A stretch of DNA of 17,362 nt from Gammaproteobacteria bacterium (GCA_030829925.1 JAURNZ010000020.1:1-17362); one strand, 5' to 3'. Positions 5,565 through 14,737 are shown, numbered from the stretch's first letter. The notes: generated by a model from the sequence alone, not told the origin. Numbers and translations: made by a program.

Positions 5565-6022
5565 TGGAAGTTTTTAGAGGAATTAGTGCAGTTAATCTTG
5601 ATGCTAAAGGTCGTCTAAGCATTCCTAGTAAATATAGAGATGGTCTGAAAGGTCAATCGATGGTGCTTACGATAGATACAGAAGATCCTTGTTTACAGCT
5701 CTATCCGATGTCTCGTTGGGCAGCAATAGAGTCACAATTGGAAGCGCTTCCTACATTTAATCCAGCAGCAAGACGAATTCAGCGTTTGTTACTTGGGCAT
5801 GCAACTGAATGTGAGTTAGATAGTCAGTCTCGTATTTTGGTTCCAGCAGTGCTGAGGGAGCATGCAGAATTAATTAAAAAGGTAATGTTGGTTGGTCAGG
5901 GTAAGCGATTTGAAATCTGGTCAGAAACACTTTGGTCTAAGGTTAGACAGGAGTGGATAGAGCAGAAAACAAATGGTTCGGAAAACGCCCAGAACAACGT
6001 ATTGGATGATATTGCCTTATGA
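5561..6022 (+). CDS. mraZ: Transcriptional regulator MraZ
   Basis: MraZ is the DNA-binding autoregulator of the dcw operon, forming a ring of AbrB/SpoVT-like swapped-hairpin subunits. The 153 residues hold two copies of the fold: VFRGISAVNLDAKGRLSIPSKYRD at the N-terminus and ATECELDSQSRILVPAVLREHA in the second half. Each carries the D-x-[KQ]-x-R-[LI]-x-[IV]-P core. The start is GTG 5561 or the adjacent GTG 5564; both fit and no ATG is available. The upstream SD (AGTGGA) is poor, in line with low expression. The stop overlaps rsmH by 4 bp (ATGA). First gene of the operon, with its own candidate operator directly upstream. Confidence 0.95.
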   Translation: MVEVFRGISAVNLDAKGRLSIPSKYRDGLKGQSMVLTIDTEDPCLQLYPMSRWAAIESQLEALPTFNPAARRIQRLLLGHATECELDSQSRILVPAVLREHAELIKKVMLVGQGKRFEIWSETLWSKVRQEWIEQKTNGSENAQNNVLDDIAL

Positions 6023-6963
6023 TTAATAAGCAAACGCCAGATACGTCAAATCATATTTCAGTTATGCTAGATGAATCAATTGCAGGGCTGAATATAAATC
6101 CGAATGGACGCTATGTAGATGCAACATTTGGACGTGGCGGACATAGTGCTGCTATCTTGGATAAGTTAAGCGAAAAGGGAAGTTTGCTTGCTTTTGATAA
6201 GGACCCAGATGCAATTGCATTTGCGAAGAAGCGATTTGGAAAAGACACAAGATTTCAGTGTCATCATGGAAGTTATAGTGACATGTTTGAGGTGGTAGAG
6301 GCATGTGGTCTGTTCCCAGTGGATGGCATTTTATTTGACTTAGGTGTTTCTTCTCCTCAATTAGATGTGGCCGAAAGAGGATTTAGTCACGATAAAGATG
6401 GACCGTTGGACATGCGAATGGACAATTCAAAAGGGATGACGGCAGAAGAATGGTTGGATACGGTCAGCGAGGCTGAGCTTTTTGAGGTGCTTAAAAAATA
6501 TGGTGAAGAAAAATGCTCAGCAATTATTGCAAAAGCAATCATCGAAAACCGCACCAACCAAAAAATTAATTGTACAAGTCAGTTAGTTAAACTTATACAA
6601 GATAATTTAAGATATTATCAAAAAAATAAAAATCCTGCAACAAGAACTTTTCAAGCCATTAGAATTGCAGTTAACGATGAACTTAAAGACTTAGAAAAAG
6701 TCCTTGAAAGAATCATAGAGTTATTGAACCATAATGGAAGAATTGTTTTCATTAGTTTTCAATCATTAGAGCACAAGATCATCAAGACCTTCATTAAAAA
6801 GCATACTGCTGGTAATGAAGATGTAGATATAAATTCAAGCGTTATGACCCAACGTAAGAGCCCGCAACTTAAGCGCATTGGGCGTGGTGGTGTTTCTAGC
6901 TTTGAGCGAAAAGACAACCGTCGTTCCCGAAGCGCTTGGATGCGAATAGTGGAGAAAATATAA
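6019..6963 (+). CDS. rsmH: 16S rRNA (cytosine1402-N4)-methyltransferase
   Basis: RsmH (MraW) uses S-adenosylmethionine to methylate N4 of C1402 in the 30S P site. The length, 314 residues, is typical. The N-terminal HISVMLDESI (12-21), the AdoMet-binding DATFGRGGHS (34-43), FDLGVSSPQLD and GPLDMRMD, then ATRTFQAIRIAVNDEL and FISFQSLEHKIIK in the C-terminal half are all family signatures, followed by the basic RRSRSAWMR tail. The start overlaps the mraZ stop (ATGA) and the stop overlaps the ftsL ATG (TAATG), so translation is probably coupled on both sides. Confidence 0.97.
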   Translation: MINKQTPDTSNHISVMLDESIAGLNINPNGRYVDATFGRGGHSAAILDKLSEKGSLLAFDKDPDAIAFAKKRFGKDTRFQCHHGSYSDMFEVVEACGLFPVDGILFDLGVSSPQLDVAERGFSHDKDGPLDMRMDNSKGMTAEEWLDTVSEAELFEVLKKYGEEKCSAIIAKAIIENRTNQKINCTSQLVKLIQDNLRYYQKNKNPATRTFQAIRIAVNDELKDLEKVLERIIELLNHNGRIVFISFQSLEHKIIKTFIKKHTAGNEDVDINSSVMTQRKSPQLKRIGRGGVSSFERKDNRRSRSAWMRIVEKI

Positions 6964-7268
6964 TGATTTTTCAGAATAATAAATCACAAACAATATCATC
7001 ACCGTTAATGTTATGCATAGTTGCATTCTGCTCATGTATGATTTTTCACAAGTCAATGGATCTAATGTTAATGAATAATTATGTTAATGATGAGTATTCA
7101 AAATTATCATATGAAAAAAGATCGCTTAATAATGAGAGAAAATCTTTGGAAGTTTATATTGATAAAATGTATTTATCAAATACAACAACTCGTAATTCTA
7201 ATCTAGAACTTTCTGATCTAAAAAAAATAGAACTAATAAGTAAACTCAAAGATTGGTCTAATACGTGA
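6963..7268 (+). CDS. ftsL: Cell division protein FtsL
   Basis: FtsL is a bitopic divisome protein that joins FtsB and FtsQ and activates FtsW-FtsI at the septum. The 101-residue product has a short cytoplasmic N-terminus, one membrane helix (about 14-30) and an extracytoplasmic heptad-like region (about 40-75), the standard FtsL layout. Sequence identity in this family is very low, so the call rests on topology, size and position between rsmH and ftsI. ATG 6963 overlaps the rsmH stop by one base. An upstream in-frame ATG at 6936 lies inside rsmH and is not needed. The stop overlaps the ftsI GTG (GTGA). Confidence 0.85.
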   Translation: MIFQNNKSQTISSPLMLCIVAFCSCMIFHKSMDLMLMNNYVNDEYSKLSYEKRSLNNERKSLEVYIDKMYLSNTTTRNSNLELSDLKKIELISKLKDWSNT

Positions 7269-8908
7269 AATCAAGTTGCCTTTGGCGCTATTACCTTATT
7301 GCAACCATAAATATTGTTATTCTACTTTGTGTTGCAATATCACTGTCTCGTGTTGTATATGATGCGAATGATATTATTAAGCTCAGAACAAGTCAGGTTT
7401 ATAAAAGAAAAGTTGTTTTGCCCGCTGACAGAGGAGATATACTTGATCGAAATGGTCATTTGCTTGCTGGTACTTCAATCAATTATTTAATATGGGTTGA
7501 TCCAGTTGAATTTGAGGCATCATCTGAAGATATAAATTTGCTTGTAAGAGTATTAGGTCTAGATGAAGAAGCATTGTTGCTAAAAATTAATCAAATGGAT
7601 AAACGTTATGTTGTTTTAGCTAAAGGTGTTTCACAATTGATTTATAATGAAGTTAGTGCATTGCATAATAAAACTATTCACATTGATGCAATCGCCAATA
7701 GAATTTACCCGTTAGGCGACGCCGCATCAACAGTGTTGGGTTTGGTTAACGATGATTTAATAGGTATTGACGGTATTGAATTGGCATACAATAACAAAAT
7801 GTCTGGTAAAAATGGATTTAAAGAGATTTTAAAAGATCGTCATGGACATATTGTTAAATATATTAGTGAAGAAAAGCCAGTTTCTGGTCGAAATATCAGT
7901 TTAACTTTAGATTCTGTATTACAAGTTCAGGCACATAAAGCATTATCCGATGCGGTTAAGAAGTCTAATGCAAAATCTGCTATGGCTATTATTGTACATG
8001 TAGGCACAGGAGAAATTAGAGCCATGGTTAATGCTCCAACTTTTGACCCTAATATTCGAAAGGATTTGTCAGTTGAAAATATTAAGAATAGGGTTGTGAC
8101 AGATATGTTTGAACCTGGATCAACTATGAAGCCTTTTGCAATGGCACACTTGCTTGATACAAAGGTGTGGTCTGAATCAGAATTAGTTGATGCTACTAAA
8201 GGTTATATGCGAATGGATGATGGTAACGTTGTTAAAGATGTTCATGTGAGTAAAGAGCCAATTACTATGCAGCAAGTCATTCAGAAATCAAGCAATGTTG
8301 CTGTAGCAAAAATGATGACAAGAAAGCCATCTTTTGACTTTGTAGATATGCTGCCTAAGTATGGTTTTTGTCATAAGACATTGAATGAGCTGCCAGGCGA
8401 AATTAATGGTGTTTGTCATAAAAATTATGATAGCCTTTTTGCGCTATCTACGTTATCATTTGGTTATGGTATTGGAGTTAATACACTTCAGTTGGCTCAA
8501 GCATTTTCAGTCTTTGCAAATAATGGAGTTTTAAAGCCTGCATTTATTGAATTAAATGCAGTGAATGAGGCGCCAAGTCGGATTATTAATAGTTCTGTTG
8601 CAAAGAAAATGGGCGAGATGTTGTTTTCTGTTTCAAAAATTGGTGGAACAGGTCGAAAAGCAAGTCTCAATGGCATCAATGTTGCTGGCAAAACAGGGAC
8701 TTCATACCTGGTTGGAAAAAATGGTTACGACCATTCTAAGCATTTGTCGTCTTTCGTAGGTTATGCACCTGTCGAAAAACCACAGTTCGTTGTAGCAGTG
8801 GTAATGAAAGAGCCAGACTATGCTTACAGATACGGGGGGGTTGCTGCTGCACCTGTATTTGCACAAATGATGTCAGCAGCATTAGGGTACGAGGACAATA
8901 GGAGCTAA
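7265..8908 (+). CDS. ftsI: Peptidoglycan D,D-transpeptidase FtsI (PBP3)
   Basis: FtsI crosslinks septal peptidoglycan in the periplasm, anchored by one N-terminal helix (about 8-30), and works with FtsW. The 547 residues contain the dimerisation/pedestal motif RGDILDRNG near 57 and a complete transpeptidase domain: S286-T-M-K289 (active-site serine), S342-S343-N344 and K476-T-G-T479. The GTG start at 7265 overlaps the ftsL stop by 4 bp. The protein is slightly shorter than E. coli PBP3 (588). All catalytic motifs are intact. murE follows after 8 bp. Confidence 0.97.
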   Translation: MKSSCLWRYYLIATINIVILLCVAISLSRVVYDANDIIKLRTSQVYKRKVVLPADRGDILDRNGHLLAGTSINYLIWVDPVEFEASSEDINLLVRVLGLDEEALLLKINQMDKRYVVLAKGVSQLIYNEVSALHNKTIHIDAIANRIYPLGDAASTVLGLVNDDLIGIDGIELAYNNKMSGKNGFKEILKDRHGHIVKYISEEKPVSGRNISLTLDSVLQVQAHKALSDAVKKSNAKSAMAIIVHVGTGEIRAMVNAPTFDPNIRKDLSVENIKNRVVTDMFEPGSTMKPFAMAHLLDTKVWSESELVDATKGYMRMDDGNVVKDVHVSKEPITMQQVIQKSSNVAVAKMMTRKPSFDFVDMLPKYGFCHKTLNELPGEINGVCHKNYDSLFALSTLSFGYGIGVNTLQLAQAFSVFANNGVLKPAFIELNAVNEAPSRIINSSVAKKMGEMLFSVSKIGGTGRKASLNGINVAGKTGTSYLVGKNGYDHSKHLSSFVGYAPVEKPQFVVAVVMKEPDYAYRYGGVAAAPVFAQMMSAALGYEDNRS

Positions 8909-8916
8909 TAACATCA

Positions 8917-10500
8917 ATGTCTGAACATTTTCCATATTATTTAATGCTATCGCAATTAATCCGTTCACTTCTAGATTGTAAGGTAACTATGGATGTGCCT
9001 GTCTATGGGTTAACAAGTGATTCACGACAAGTGAAAAATGGCTATGTATTTGTTGCATATCCTGGTGTTAGTCAAGATGGGCGAGATTACATTGAGGATG
9101 CAGTAAAAAATGGTGCATCAGCAATTATGATGGAAAGCCCAACGGGCAAAGACGATATTCAACTAAGATATATTGGTGATAGAACATTACCCGTCTTGTA
9201 TGTCTTAAATCTTCAGAATCTCTATGGTGTATTTGTTTCAAGGTTCTATTTAGATCCATCTAGGAAAGTTTCATTAATTGGTGTAACTGGTACGAATGGC
9301 AAGAGTTCTGTCACACAAATTTTTCAATCAGCAATGAATAGAATTCATAAGAAGACTGGTTTTATTGGTACTTTAGGCATGTCAAATTCACTTGATGATG
9401 AACAACCATCAACAGAACACCCAAAAGATGCCAATGCGATTTCAAAAAATATTTTTTCTCATACAACACCAGATGCGTCAGATGTTCAAAAGGCCATCGC
9501 TCATATGCAAACCAATGGCTATGAAAATATCATCATGGAAGTATCTTCTATAGGTTTAGATCAAAATAGGGTTAATGGTTGTATATTTGATACGGCAATT
9601 TTGACAAATATAAGTCGAGATCATCTTGATTACCATGAGTCATTTGAAAAATACTGTGAAGCTAAGGCAAAACTTTTTGCCAAACCTTTTTTGAACAATG
9701 TCATTGTAAATATCGATGATCAAAGTGGTAAGGAATTATTTATTCGTTACAGTGCTGAAAAAAATGTTATCGGTTATAGTCTCGATAAAAAGTACCTTGA
9801 TAATCGAAGTGTTGTTGTTGCACACCAAATTGATAGTAATCTAGATGGCAGCACTTTTATGGTTCACTCACCGTGGGGCATTGGTGAATTGTCAACAAGT
9901 CTAATTGGTAAGTTTAATATATACAATATCTTAGCTTGCTTGGCTGCAATGTGTATACATGAGATTCCTTTCCAAGATGCCATTGATTCATTAGCAGACT
10001 CACAAGGTGTACCAGGTAGAATGCAAAGATTTAAAGCGTCTGACTTTGCACCAAATGTATTTGTAGATTATGCACATACACCAGATGCTTTAGGTAAAAT
10101 TCTTTCTTTATTGAAACATCATTGTCAAGGTGAGCTTAAAATTATCTTTGGTTGTGGTGGTGATCGTGACAAAGGTAAGCGTATGTTAATGGGGCAGGTT
10201 GCAGATAAGTATGCAGATTTTGTTATGTTAACAGATGATAATCCACGGTTTGAGAACCCTAATGCTATCATTGATGATATTGTTTCAGGGCTTTCAGCAA
10301 ATACAACTTACGAGATCGAGCATGATCGTTCAATCGCGATTGCTAAGACCATTCAACAGGCTTCGCAAGATGACATTGTTGTGGTTGCAGGAAAAGGTCA
10401 TGAAAATACTCAAGAAATTGCAGGTGTATTTCATTCTTACAGCGATATTGAACAAGTTAAGAAATTAACGGATAGATTTTTTTTTGAAAAGGCGGTGTAA
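8917..10500 (+). CDS. murE: UDP-MurNAc-L-Ala-D-Glu:meso-diaminopimelate ligase MurE
   Basis: MurE adds the third residue of the stem peptide in the cytoplasm using ATP. The 527 residues show TSDSRQVKNGYVFVAYPG (N-domain uracil-side signature), P-loop GTNGKSS at 125-131, HTTPDA, EVSSIGLDQNRV, the central LIGKFNIYNILA motif and D441-N-P-R444. DNPR selects meso-diaminopimelate over lysine, so the wall is of the Gram-negative type. AGGAG at 8900-8904 lies 12 nt before the ATG, slightly far. The protein is about 30 residues longer than E. coli MurE, part of it an insertion in the region after the P-loop around DDEQPSTEHPKDANA. The stop overlaps the mraY start (TAATG); the expected murF does not follow. 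Confidence 0.96.
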   Translation: MSEHFPYYLMLSQLIRSLLDCKVTMDVPVYGLTSDSRQVKNGYVFVAYPGVSQDGRDYIEDAVKNGASAIMMESPTGKDDIQLRYIGDRTLPVLYVLNLQNLYGVFVSRFYLDPSRKVSLIGVTGTNGKSSVTQIFQSAMNRIHKKTGFIGTLGMSNSLDDEQPSTEHPKDANAISKNIFSHTTPDASDVQKAIAHMQTNGYENIIMEVSSIGLDQNRVNGCIFDTAILTNISRDHLDYHESFEKYCEAKAKLFAKPFLNNVIVNIDDQSGKELFIRYSAEKNVIGYSLDKKYLDNRSVVVAHQIDSNLDGSTFMVHSPWGIGELSTSLIGKFNIYNILACLAAMCIHEIPFQDAIDSLADSQGVPGRMQRFKASDFAPNVFVDYAHTPDALGKILSLLKHHCQGELKIIFGCGGDRDKGKRMLMGQVADKYADFVMLTDDNPRFENPNAIIDDIVSGLSANTTYEIEHDRSIAIAKTIQQASQDDIVVVAGKGHENTQEIAGVFHSYSDIEQVKKLTDRFFFEKAV

Positions 10501-11462
10501 TGAGCTTTTACTGGTTTATCATTGCTCAAACATTAATATTTTTAATTAGCTTTTGCTTTGTTAAATATACCTTACCTATCTTCAAAAAATTGAAATGTAA
10601 GCAATTGGTTCGTGAAGACGGTCCAAAGTCGCATTTATATAAGAAAAACACTCCAACAATGGGCGGGCTATATTTTATCCTGTTTATGACGATTTACATC
10701 TTAGTAACATATGTTTTAAAGCCTTTTGTCTTTGACGGCACCATGTTAGGACTATACATATTATTTATGATGTTTGGTTTGCTTGGTTTTATTGATGACT
10801 TTTGTAAGTTATATATGAGTAAAGGCTTATCAATGACAGTTAAGATGTGCTTGCAGATACTGCTGAGTCTTATATGGTCATATTATTTTATGCCCCATCA
10901 TACAATTAATGCGCCAGGCCTAATGTCTCTAGAGCTATCATTAACTCAGTCTATTATTTGGGGCAGTTTTGTTATCGTAGCAAGTGCCAATGCCATTAAT
11001 TTCACTGATGGGTTAGATGGTTTAATGATTCAAACTGTTTTAATGGTTATGTTTGGTTTTATTTTTATATCTTATACGTTAGATCAATCGCCAAGCTTAT
11101 TTTATATGGGTGTTTTTAGTTGTTTGGTATTGTTAATGGTGTATCCTTTTAATACATATCCTGCAAAAATTTTTATTGGTGATACTGGCTCAATGTCTAT
11201 TGGTGCTATCGTTGCTGGTCTTGCCTTATTACAAAATATAGAGATTCCATTTATTTTAATGGGTATTGTATTTGTGGTTGAAACACTTAGTGTAGCCATC
11301 CAGATTATATCGTTCAAGTTATTTAAAAAACGCGTCTTTAAAATGGCACCAATCCATCATTCCTTTGAATTAAGTGGTTGGCACGAGCAAGAAATCGTGC
11401 GACTATTTACCATTATTACATTAATAGGAACTTTTATAGCGCTTTGGTGGATTAAAGGATGA
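10500..11462 (+). CDS. mraY: Phospho-MurNAc-pentapeptide transferase MraY
   Basis: MraY transfers phospho-MurNAc-pentapeptide to undecaprenyl phosphate, forming lipid I in the inner membrane. The protein is a polytopic membrane protein of 320 residues. KKNTPTMGGLYF, the Mg-binding pair Asp99-Asp100 in FIDDFCK, NFTDGLDGL from Asn167, Asp228 in FIGDTGS and the loop APIHHSFELSGW are all present, so the active site is complete. It is about 40 residues shorter than E. coli MraY (360): the N-terminal segment before the first conserved helix is reduced, giving a length like that of Gram-positive enzymes. It sits directly after murE with a TAATG overlap, where murF normally intervenes, and overlaps murD by 4 bp. 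Confidence 0.96.
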   Translation: MSFYWFIIAQTLIFLISFCFVKYTLPIFKKLKCKQLVREDGPKSHLYKKNTPTMGGLYFILFMTIYILVTYVLKPFVFDGTMLGLYILFMMFGLLGFIDDFCKLYMSKGLSMTVKMCLQILLSLIWSYYFMPHHTINAPGLMSLELSLTQSIIWGSFVIVASANAINFTDGLDGLMIQTVLMVMFGFIFISYTLDQSPSLFYMGVFSCLVLLMVYPFNTYPAKIFIGDTGSMSIGAIVAGLALLQNIEIPFILMGIVFVVETLSVAIQIISFKLFKKRVFKMAPIHHSFELSGWHEQEIVRLFTIITLIGTFIALWWIKG

Positions 11463-12580
11463 CCTATGTAATTTTAGGTAATGGAAAAACAAGTAAGTCC
11501 TGTCAGTTATTTTTTAAATCTTATAATAAACCTTTCGAAGTTGTCAGTAATTTAGAAACACATGTAATTAATAAAGAAGCTACTTATATCGCTTCACCAG
11601 GTATTCCATACCATCATACACTTATCCAGTCTATTGAAGCGCAGGGCGTTTCTTTATTATCAGACATAGACTTACTATTGAAAGTTTGTAATAAACCCAT
11701 GGTATGTGTGACAGGTACTAATGGTAAGACAACAGTGGTTAATTTAATTACTTCAGGATTAGAATCTTATGGACTTCGGGTAGGCTTAGCAGGTAACATT
11801 GGTGAGCCTGTATTGGCTTTATTGGAAAAATCTTGTGATGTATATGTGATAGAATTATCAAGCTTCCAACTCTACTACACAAAAAACTTAAGTTGCGATG
11901 TTGGTATTCTTACCAACTTAACGCTTGATCATCAGGATTGGCATTTAACGTTTGAACATTATTTAAGCTCAAAGCTTAAATTGCTTAAAAATAGTGAAAT
12001 AACATGCATGGGATCAGATTTAAGTAAGTATTTTCAAGTTGATTATGTAGTGAGTTCTAAATTACCAATTAAGAAACAAAACAATTTATTTGCTGAGTCA
12101 GCCATCAAAGGGCTTGGCTACAAACTTAATCAGACAGCAAGAGATGCTATGGCTGAGGTAATGATTCCACATCGACAAGAAAGTTTCTCGCATCAAGGCA
12201 TTACTTGGGTTAATGATTCAAAAGCCACCAATGTTTCTGCTACATTGGCTATGTTGGAGGCTATAGAAGATAATCATGCAAAAAAATACTTAATTTTGGG
12301 TGGAAAACTCAAAGGTCAATGTGATTTTTCCCCTCTGAAAAAAGCAATTGAGGAGAAAGATATTGCTATCATTGGCTATGGTAGCGCGTTAACAGAGCTA
12401 GAAGAAAATTTTACATTAGATTTTGGTCATAATGATTTTTTAAATGTAATGGATTGGCTTAAACAAACCGTAAAGCCAGGTGATTGTGTCATTTTGTCTC
12501 CAGCTTGTTCAAGTCTGGATCAATTTGAAAACTTTGAAACTAGAGGTGAGTCTTTTAAAGCATATGTTCAAGCTATTTAA
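11459..12580 (+). CDS. murD: UDP-MurNAc-L-alanine:D-glutamate ligase MurD (compact form)
   Basis: MurD adds D-glutamate to UDP-MurNAc-L-alanine. The 373 residues are well short of E. coli MurD (438). Present are the N-domain (VILGNGKTSKSC; ASPGIPYHH), the P-loop GTNGKTT, ELSSFQL, TNLTLDHQDWH, the YLSSKLKLL lysine region (probable carbamoylated lysine), HRQESF, WVNDSKATNVSAT and LILGGKLKGQCDFSPL. The central domain is shortened after the KLKLL region, and the usual GQHNxxN motif is reduced to KQNN. ATG overlaps the mraY stop (ATGA) and the 3' end overlaps ftsW by 17 bp. Identity is clear; loss of the HN motif could affect kinetics. Confidence 0.94.
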   Translation: MTYVILGNGKTSKSCQLFFKSYNKPFEVVSNLETHVINKEATYIASPGIPYHHTLIQSIEAQGVSLLSDIDLLLKVCNKPMVCVTGTNGKTTVVNLITSGLESYGLRVGLAGNIGEPVLALLEKSCDVYVIELSSFQLYYTKNLSCDVGILTNLTLDHQDWHLTFEHYLSSKLKLLKNSEITCMGSDLSKYFQVDYVVSSKLPIKKQNNLFAESAIKGLGYKLNQTARDAMAEVMIPHRQESFSHQGITWVNDSKATNVSATLAMLEAIEDNHAKKYLILGGKLKGQCDFSPLKKAIEEKDIAIIGYGSALTELEENFTLDFGHNDFLNVMDWLKQTVKPGDCVILSPACSSLDQFENFETRGESFKAYVQAI

Positions 12581-13703
12581 TCAACAGTTAGGTTCATTCA
12601 ACGAAGATGCATTTGATGTCGTTTTAATTTCGTCTATCATGCTTCTAATTGCTTTAGGCATGACGATGGTTGCAACGACTTCAATGCCAATTAGTTTGGA
12701 TCGTTTTGGTTTTGTATATTATTTTACGAGTCGCCATGCAATCAATATTTGTATTGCTCTAACTGCAACCATAGTTGCTTATAATATCCCCATTAACCAA
12801 TGGCAAAAATATGTTCCTTCCTTGGTTTTACTGGGGATTGGTGCATTGCTCATGGTATTAATTTTTGGGCATGAGATTAACGGTAGTAAACGTTGGTTAT
12901 CAATTGGTATTATGAACTTGCAAGTATCTGAATTTATAAAAATAATTTTCATTATGTATATAGCTGATTTTTTTGAACGAAAGCGCCCATGGCAAGATGG
13001 ATTGATGGGGTATTTACCTTTAATGACTATTTTTTCAATCTATGTTGTATTACTAATATTAGAACCTGACTTCGGTTCATGTTTCTTATTGGGTGTCATT
13101 ATGATGTTTATGCTGTTAGCATCACCTTTAAAACTTCGTTATTTAATTGGTTTAGCTTTTTTTGGCACAATGTTAATTGCATTATTAATTTGGATGGAAC
13201 CTTATCGCATGGAACGATTGCTGAGTTTTACTGACCCATGGAAAGATCGGTTCGGTTCAGGGTATCAACTTGTTCAATCACAAATGGCTATGGCAAGAGG
13301 AGGCTGGTTTGGTGTCGGTTTAGGGCATAGCATGCAAAAACTTTTCTATTTACCTGAATCACATACAGATTTTATTTTTGCAGTTTTGGTTGAAGAACTT
13401 GGTGGTATTACTGCATTATTAATGCTTTTTTTATATACATTGATCATTGTTCGTTTAATTATGCTAGCAAAAAATATGTATGCTCATAATTACTTTTTTG
13501 CATGTTATATCATGTTAGGATGGTCACAATGGATCTTTTTGCAAGTAGTGATTAACACTGGTGGTACGATTGGGATATTGCCGATTAAGGGGTTAACATT
13601 ACCATTCATCAGTTATGGTGGAAGTAGTTTGGTTGCACATGGCATTGTACTCGGTATAGTTTTATCTGCGCTGTCTACTCATTCAGAGCATCGTTATTCA
13701 TGA
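12564..13703 (+). CDS. ftsW: Septal peptidoglycan glycosyltransferase FtsW
   Basis: FtsW is the SEDS-family polymerase that makes septal glycan strands from lipid II in partnership with FtsI. From ATG 12564 it has 379 residues and about ten membrane helices. Family motifs are GSKRWLSIGIMNLQVSEFIK, EPDFGSCFLL, YQLVQSQMAMARGGWFGVGLG, LPESHTDFIFAVLVEELG and LPFISYGGSSLV. The start lies inside the end of murD (17-bp overlap); AGAGGTGAG at 12542-12550 is the nearest SD and is rather distant. GTG 12546 is an alternative with no SD. A start at 12480 deeper in murD would add murD-shadow sequence and is unlikely. The stop overlaps murG (ATGA). Confidence 0.96.
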   Translation: MFKLFNQQLGSFNEDAFDVVLISSIMLLIALGMTMVATTSMPISLDRFGFVYYFTSRHAINICIALTATIVAYNIPINQWQKYVPSLVLLGIGALLMVLIFGHEINGSKRWLSIGIMNLQVSEFIKIIFIMYIADFFERKRPWQDGLMGYLPLMTIFSIYVVLLILEPDFGSCFLLGVIMMFMLLASPLKLRYLIGLAFFGTMLIALLIWMEPYRMERLLSFTDPWKDRFGSGYQLVQSQMAMARGGWFGVGLGHSMQKLFYLPESHTDFIFAVLVEELGGITALLMLFLYTLIIVRLIMLAKNMYAHNYFFACYIMLGWSQWIFLQVVINTGGTIGILPIKGLTLPFISYGGSSLVAHGIVLGIVLSALSTHSEHRYS

Positions 13704-14737
13704 GTAGGGTATGGATCAGTGCTGGCGGGACAGGTGGACATATTTATCCAGCCATCGCTATTTATGATGCTTTAAAAAAAGAAGGTTTTCAGGTTACTTA
13801 TATTGGTGGTGATCAAGAAAGCATGGAAAAAAGCATTTGCCATGAAAAAAATATTAATTTTCATGCTACAAACAACCTAAAGTGGTTGGGTTGGCTAAAA
13901 TCATGGTTATGGCTATGTCATTTGATGTGTTCAATCATTGATCTTGTAAAGCTTAGCCGACACGAAAAACCAGACTTTATTTTAATCATGGGTGGCTATC
14001 CTTGCGTATCATCAGGTTTGGTGGCGATTTTAACAGGTACGCCATTATATCTTCATGAACAAAACTCCGTTATGGGTTTGACCAATCGATTTATGTATCG
14101 TTTTGTTAAAAAAGGGTTTTGTGCTTATAAAAATCTATTAGATGCTTATCCTAAGCTAATTTACGTTGGTAACCCATCGTCGATTACACCTGTAACGAAG
14201 CCAAGAGTATTGGGTGATCAAAAATTAAAAATTCTTTCATTTGGGGGCAGTGGCGGTGCAAGACAATTGAATCAGCTGATGCAAACCTTGATTGAGACGC
14301 ATGCACTGAAAGATTTTGAGATTTGGCACATCATTGGTGACTATGATGATCATATGCTTAAGCTCAATGGTGAAGGGATCAAAATAGAACGTTACAATGA
14401 TAACATCCAAGAAGCTTATCAATGGGCTGATTTAGCCATTACGCGTTCAGGTGCAATGACTTTAACTGAGTTAACCTTAGCTGGACTGCCAGCATTGTTA
14501 TTGCCATTTCCTTTTGCAACGCATGACCATCAAAAAAAGAATGCAGCATACTATGTTTCTAAAGGCGCTGCATGGATGTGTGAAGACTCATCTGACGGCA
14601 TCGTTAAGCAAGTTAAATCTATCCAGAAAAGCCCCAAAAAATATAATGAAATGGCTTTGTCTATGTATGATATGATACCTGAAATTTCATCCGATAAAAA
14701 AATTGTGAGTATACTTTTAAAGACTAAAGCGGTTTGA
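13700..14737 (+). CDS. murG: UDP-GlcNAc:lipid I N-acetylglucosaminyltransferase MurG
   Basis: MurG converts lipid I to lipid II on the cytoplasmic face of the inner membrane. The 345 residues, a normal length, begin with the glycine-rich GGTGGH (9-14) and continue with MGGYPCVSSG, LHEQNSVMG, the C-terminal-domain glycine loop FGGSGGARQLNQ and the UDP-GlcNAc-binding ITRSGAMTLTEL...LPFPFATHDHQ stretch. A hydrophobic patch near 65-85 (WLKSWLWLCHLMCSII) fits the membrane-contact region. It is the last gene of the run: no murC follows, and its 3' end overlaps the convergent malic enzyme gene by 14 bp. Confidence 0.97.
   Translation: MSRVWISAGGTGGHIYPAIAIYDALKKEGFQVTYIGGDQESMEKSICHEKNINFHATNNLKWLGWLKSWLWLCHLMCSIIDLVKLSRHEKPDFILIMGGYPCVSSGLVAILTGTPLYLHEQNSVMGLTNRFMYRFVKKGFCAYKNLLDAYPKLIYVGNPSSITPVTKPRVLGDQKLKILSFGGSGGARQLNQLMQTLIETHALKDFEIWHIIGDYDDHMLKLNGEGIKIERYNDNIQEAYQWADLAITRSGAMTLTELTLAGLPALLLPFPFATHDHQKKNAAYYVSKGAAWMCEDSSDGIVKQVKSIQKSPKKYNEMALSMYDMIPEISSDKKIVSILLKTKAV

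Noticed and set aside
8497..8759. Two ~64-codon open frames (one per strand) inside ftsI
   Set aside because: Both lie within the FtsI transpeptidase domain in other frames and are shadows of it.
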